Origin: Amphibalanus amphitrite
Lineage: Eukaryota > Arthropoda > Thecostraca > Balanomorpha > Balanidae
Assembly (NCBI RefSeq): GCF_019059575.1
Contig: NW_024881864.1
Location: 196,001-260,000 of the forward strand
Reading direction: 5' to 3'
DNA: 64,000 nucleotides
Positions within the stretch are counted from its first letter, which is position 1; every line of letters begins with the position of its first letter. Below the pieces are notes generated by a model. That model searched no databases and had not been told where the DNA came from. It saw only the letters and a list, made by a program, of their open reading frames with translations. A program made the position numbers and the translations under genes. Positions 63,661 to 64,000 of the stretch are shown here, piece after piece.

Positions 63661-64000
63661 GTTACGGGCGATCCAGCCCGGCGCCTCACATGTGGTCTCC
63701 GGTGGCTGCTAATGGTTTCTTAGATATGCTATGGCTCCTGGTAGTCTGTAGTGCCAAGTGGCAGCTGGAAATCATCGGGACACCCCAGTAATTTTGTAGT
63801 GTGGTATACATATTATACATAATTGTGATGGCGCAATTGAGCGTATGCGAAATATGTTCCAAGATGCATTCCTCGAGATGTACTTCTCAAAGTCCACCAT
63901 GTAGGTACTTCCCTTGTGTCTGCCCGGTCAGTGCCGGCCTGAGCTGCCACCTGCAGCATTGCTGTGCTGCTCATCTGTTGCGAGCAGCTGACGGAGCAGC
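63661..64000. other. No gene seen
   Basis: No coding region or structured repeat could be supported to the window end. Confidence 0.4.

Overview
The window is nuclear DNA from an invertebrate animal, probably an arthropod. The evidence is one spliced gene with GT-AG introns (a MAT2B-type methionine adenosyltransferase beta-subunit homologue), a THAP/P-element-type transposase relic, CR1-like LINE and IS630/mariner-like fragments, many TTAA-flanked and 8-bp-TSD DNA transposons, and a short CCTAA tract, which is the arthropod telomere unit. No bacterial or viral gene organisation is visible. An order or species cannot be fixed from the sequence; a crustacean is a guess.

Layout. 1-5.2 kb: nested TTAA elements with AGGTCA repeats, plus a TA-flanked element. 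5.6-7.0 kb: a hAT-like element carrying a 21-bp minisatellite. 10.4-11.3 kb: a second TA-flanked element. 11.6-14.6 kb: a young LTR retrotransposon on the minus strand that has gag but no pol, with LTRs that look identical. 14.95-20.45 kb: a long-terminal-inverted-repeat element with a 9-bp target duplication, filled with a 144-bp satellite that has a trimeric higher-order repeat; a second element with its own ~180-bp repeats sits inside the array. 21-24 kb: more TTAA elements. 24.15-25.5 kb: the THAP/P-element relic. 26.6-35.1 kb: a TTAA MITE split by a 7.7-kb hAT-like element packed with degenerate GC-rich minisatellites. 36.0-36.4 kb: a candidate LTR end and a hammerhead-like motif. 36.8-39.6 kb: another hAT-like element containing a LINE 3' end. 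40.7-42.0 kb: a TTAA element and a hexamer-repeat MITE.

42.38-53.19 kb holds the one intact protein-coding gene, five coding exons on the plus strand that splice in consistent phase to 305 codons. Its introns carry two minisatellites next to splice acceptors and a four-deep nest of transposons. 53.2-64 kb is a GC-rich stretch of minisatellites, duplicated blocks, two SGNH-hydrolase-like remnants, a mariner-type transposase pseudogene, a possible piggyBac-type fragment, a GAGTCG-rich MITE and a TATG microsatellite.

The main theme is that several cut-and-paste DNA transposons here contain tandem-repeat arrays, so satellites seem to have grown inside mobile elements. Most long open frames are translations of these repeats and are not listed as genes. 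All boundaries were read by eye; no alignment or database search was run.
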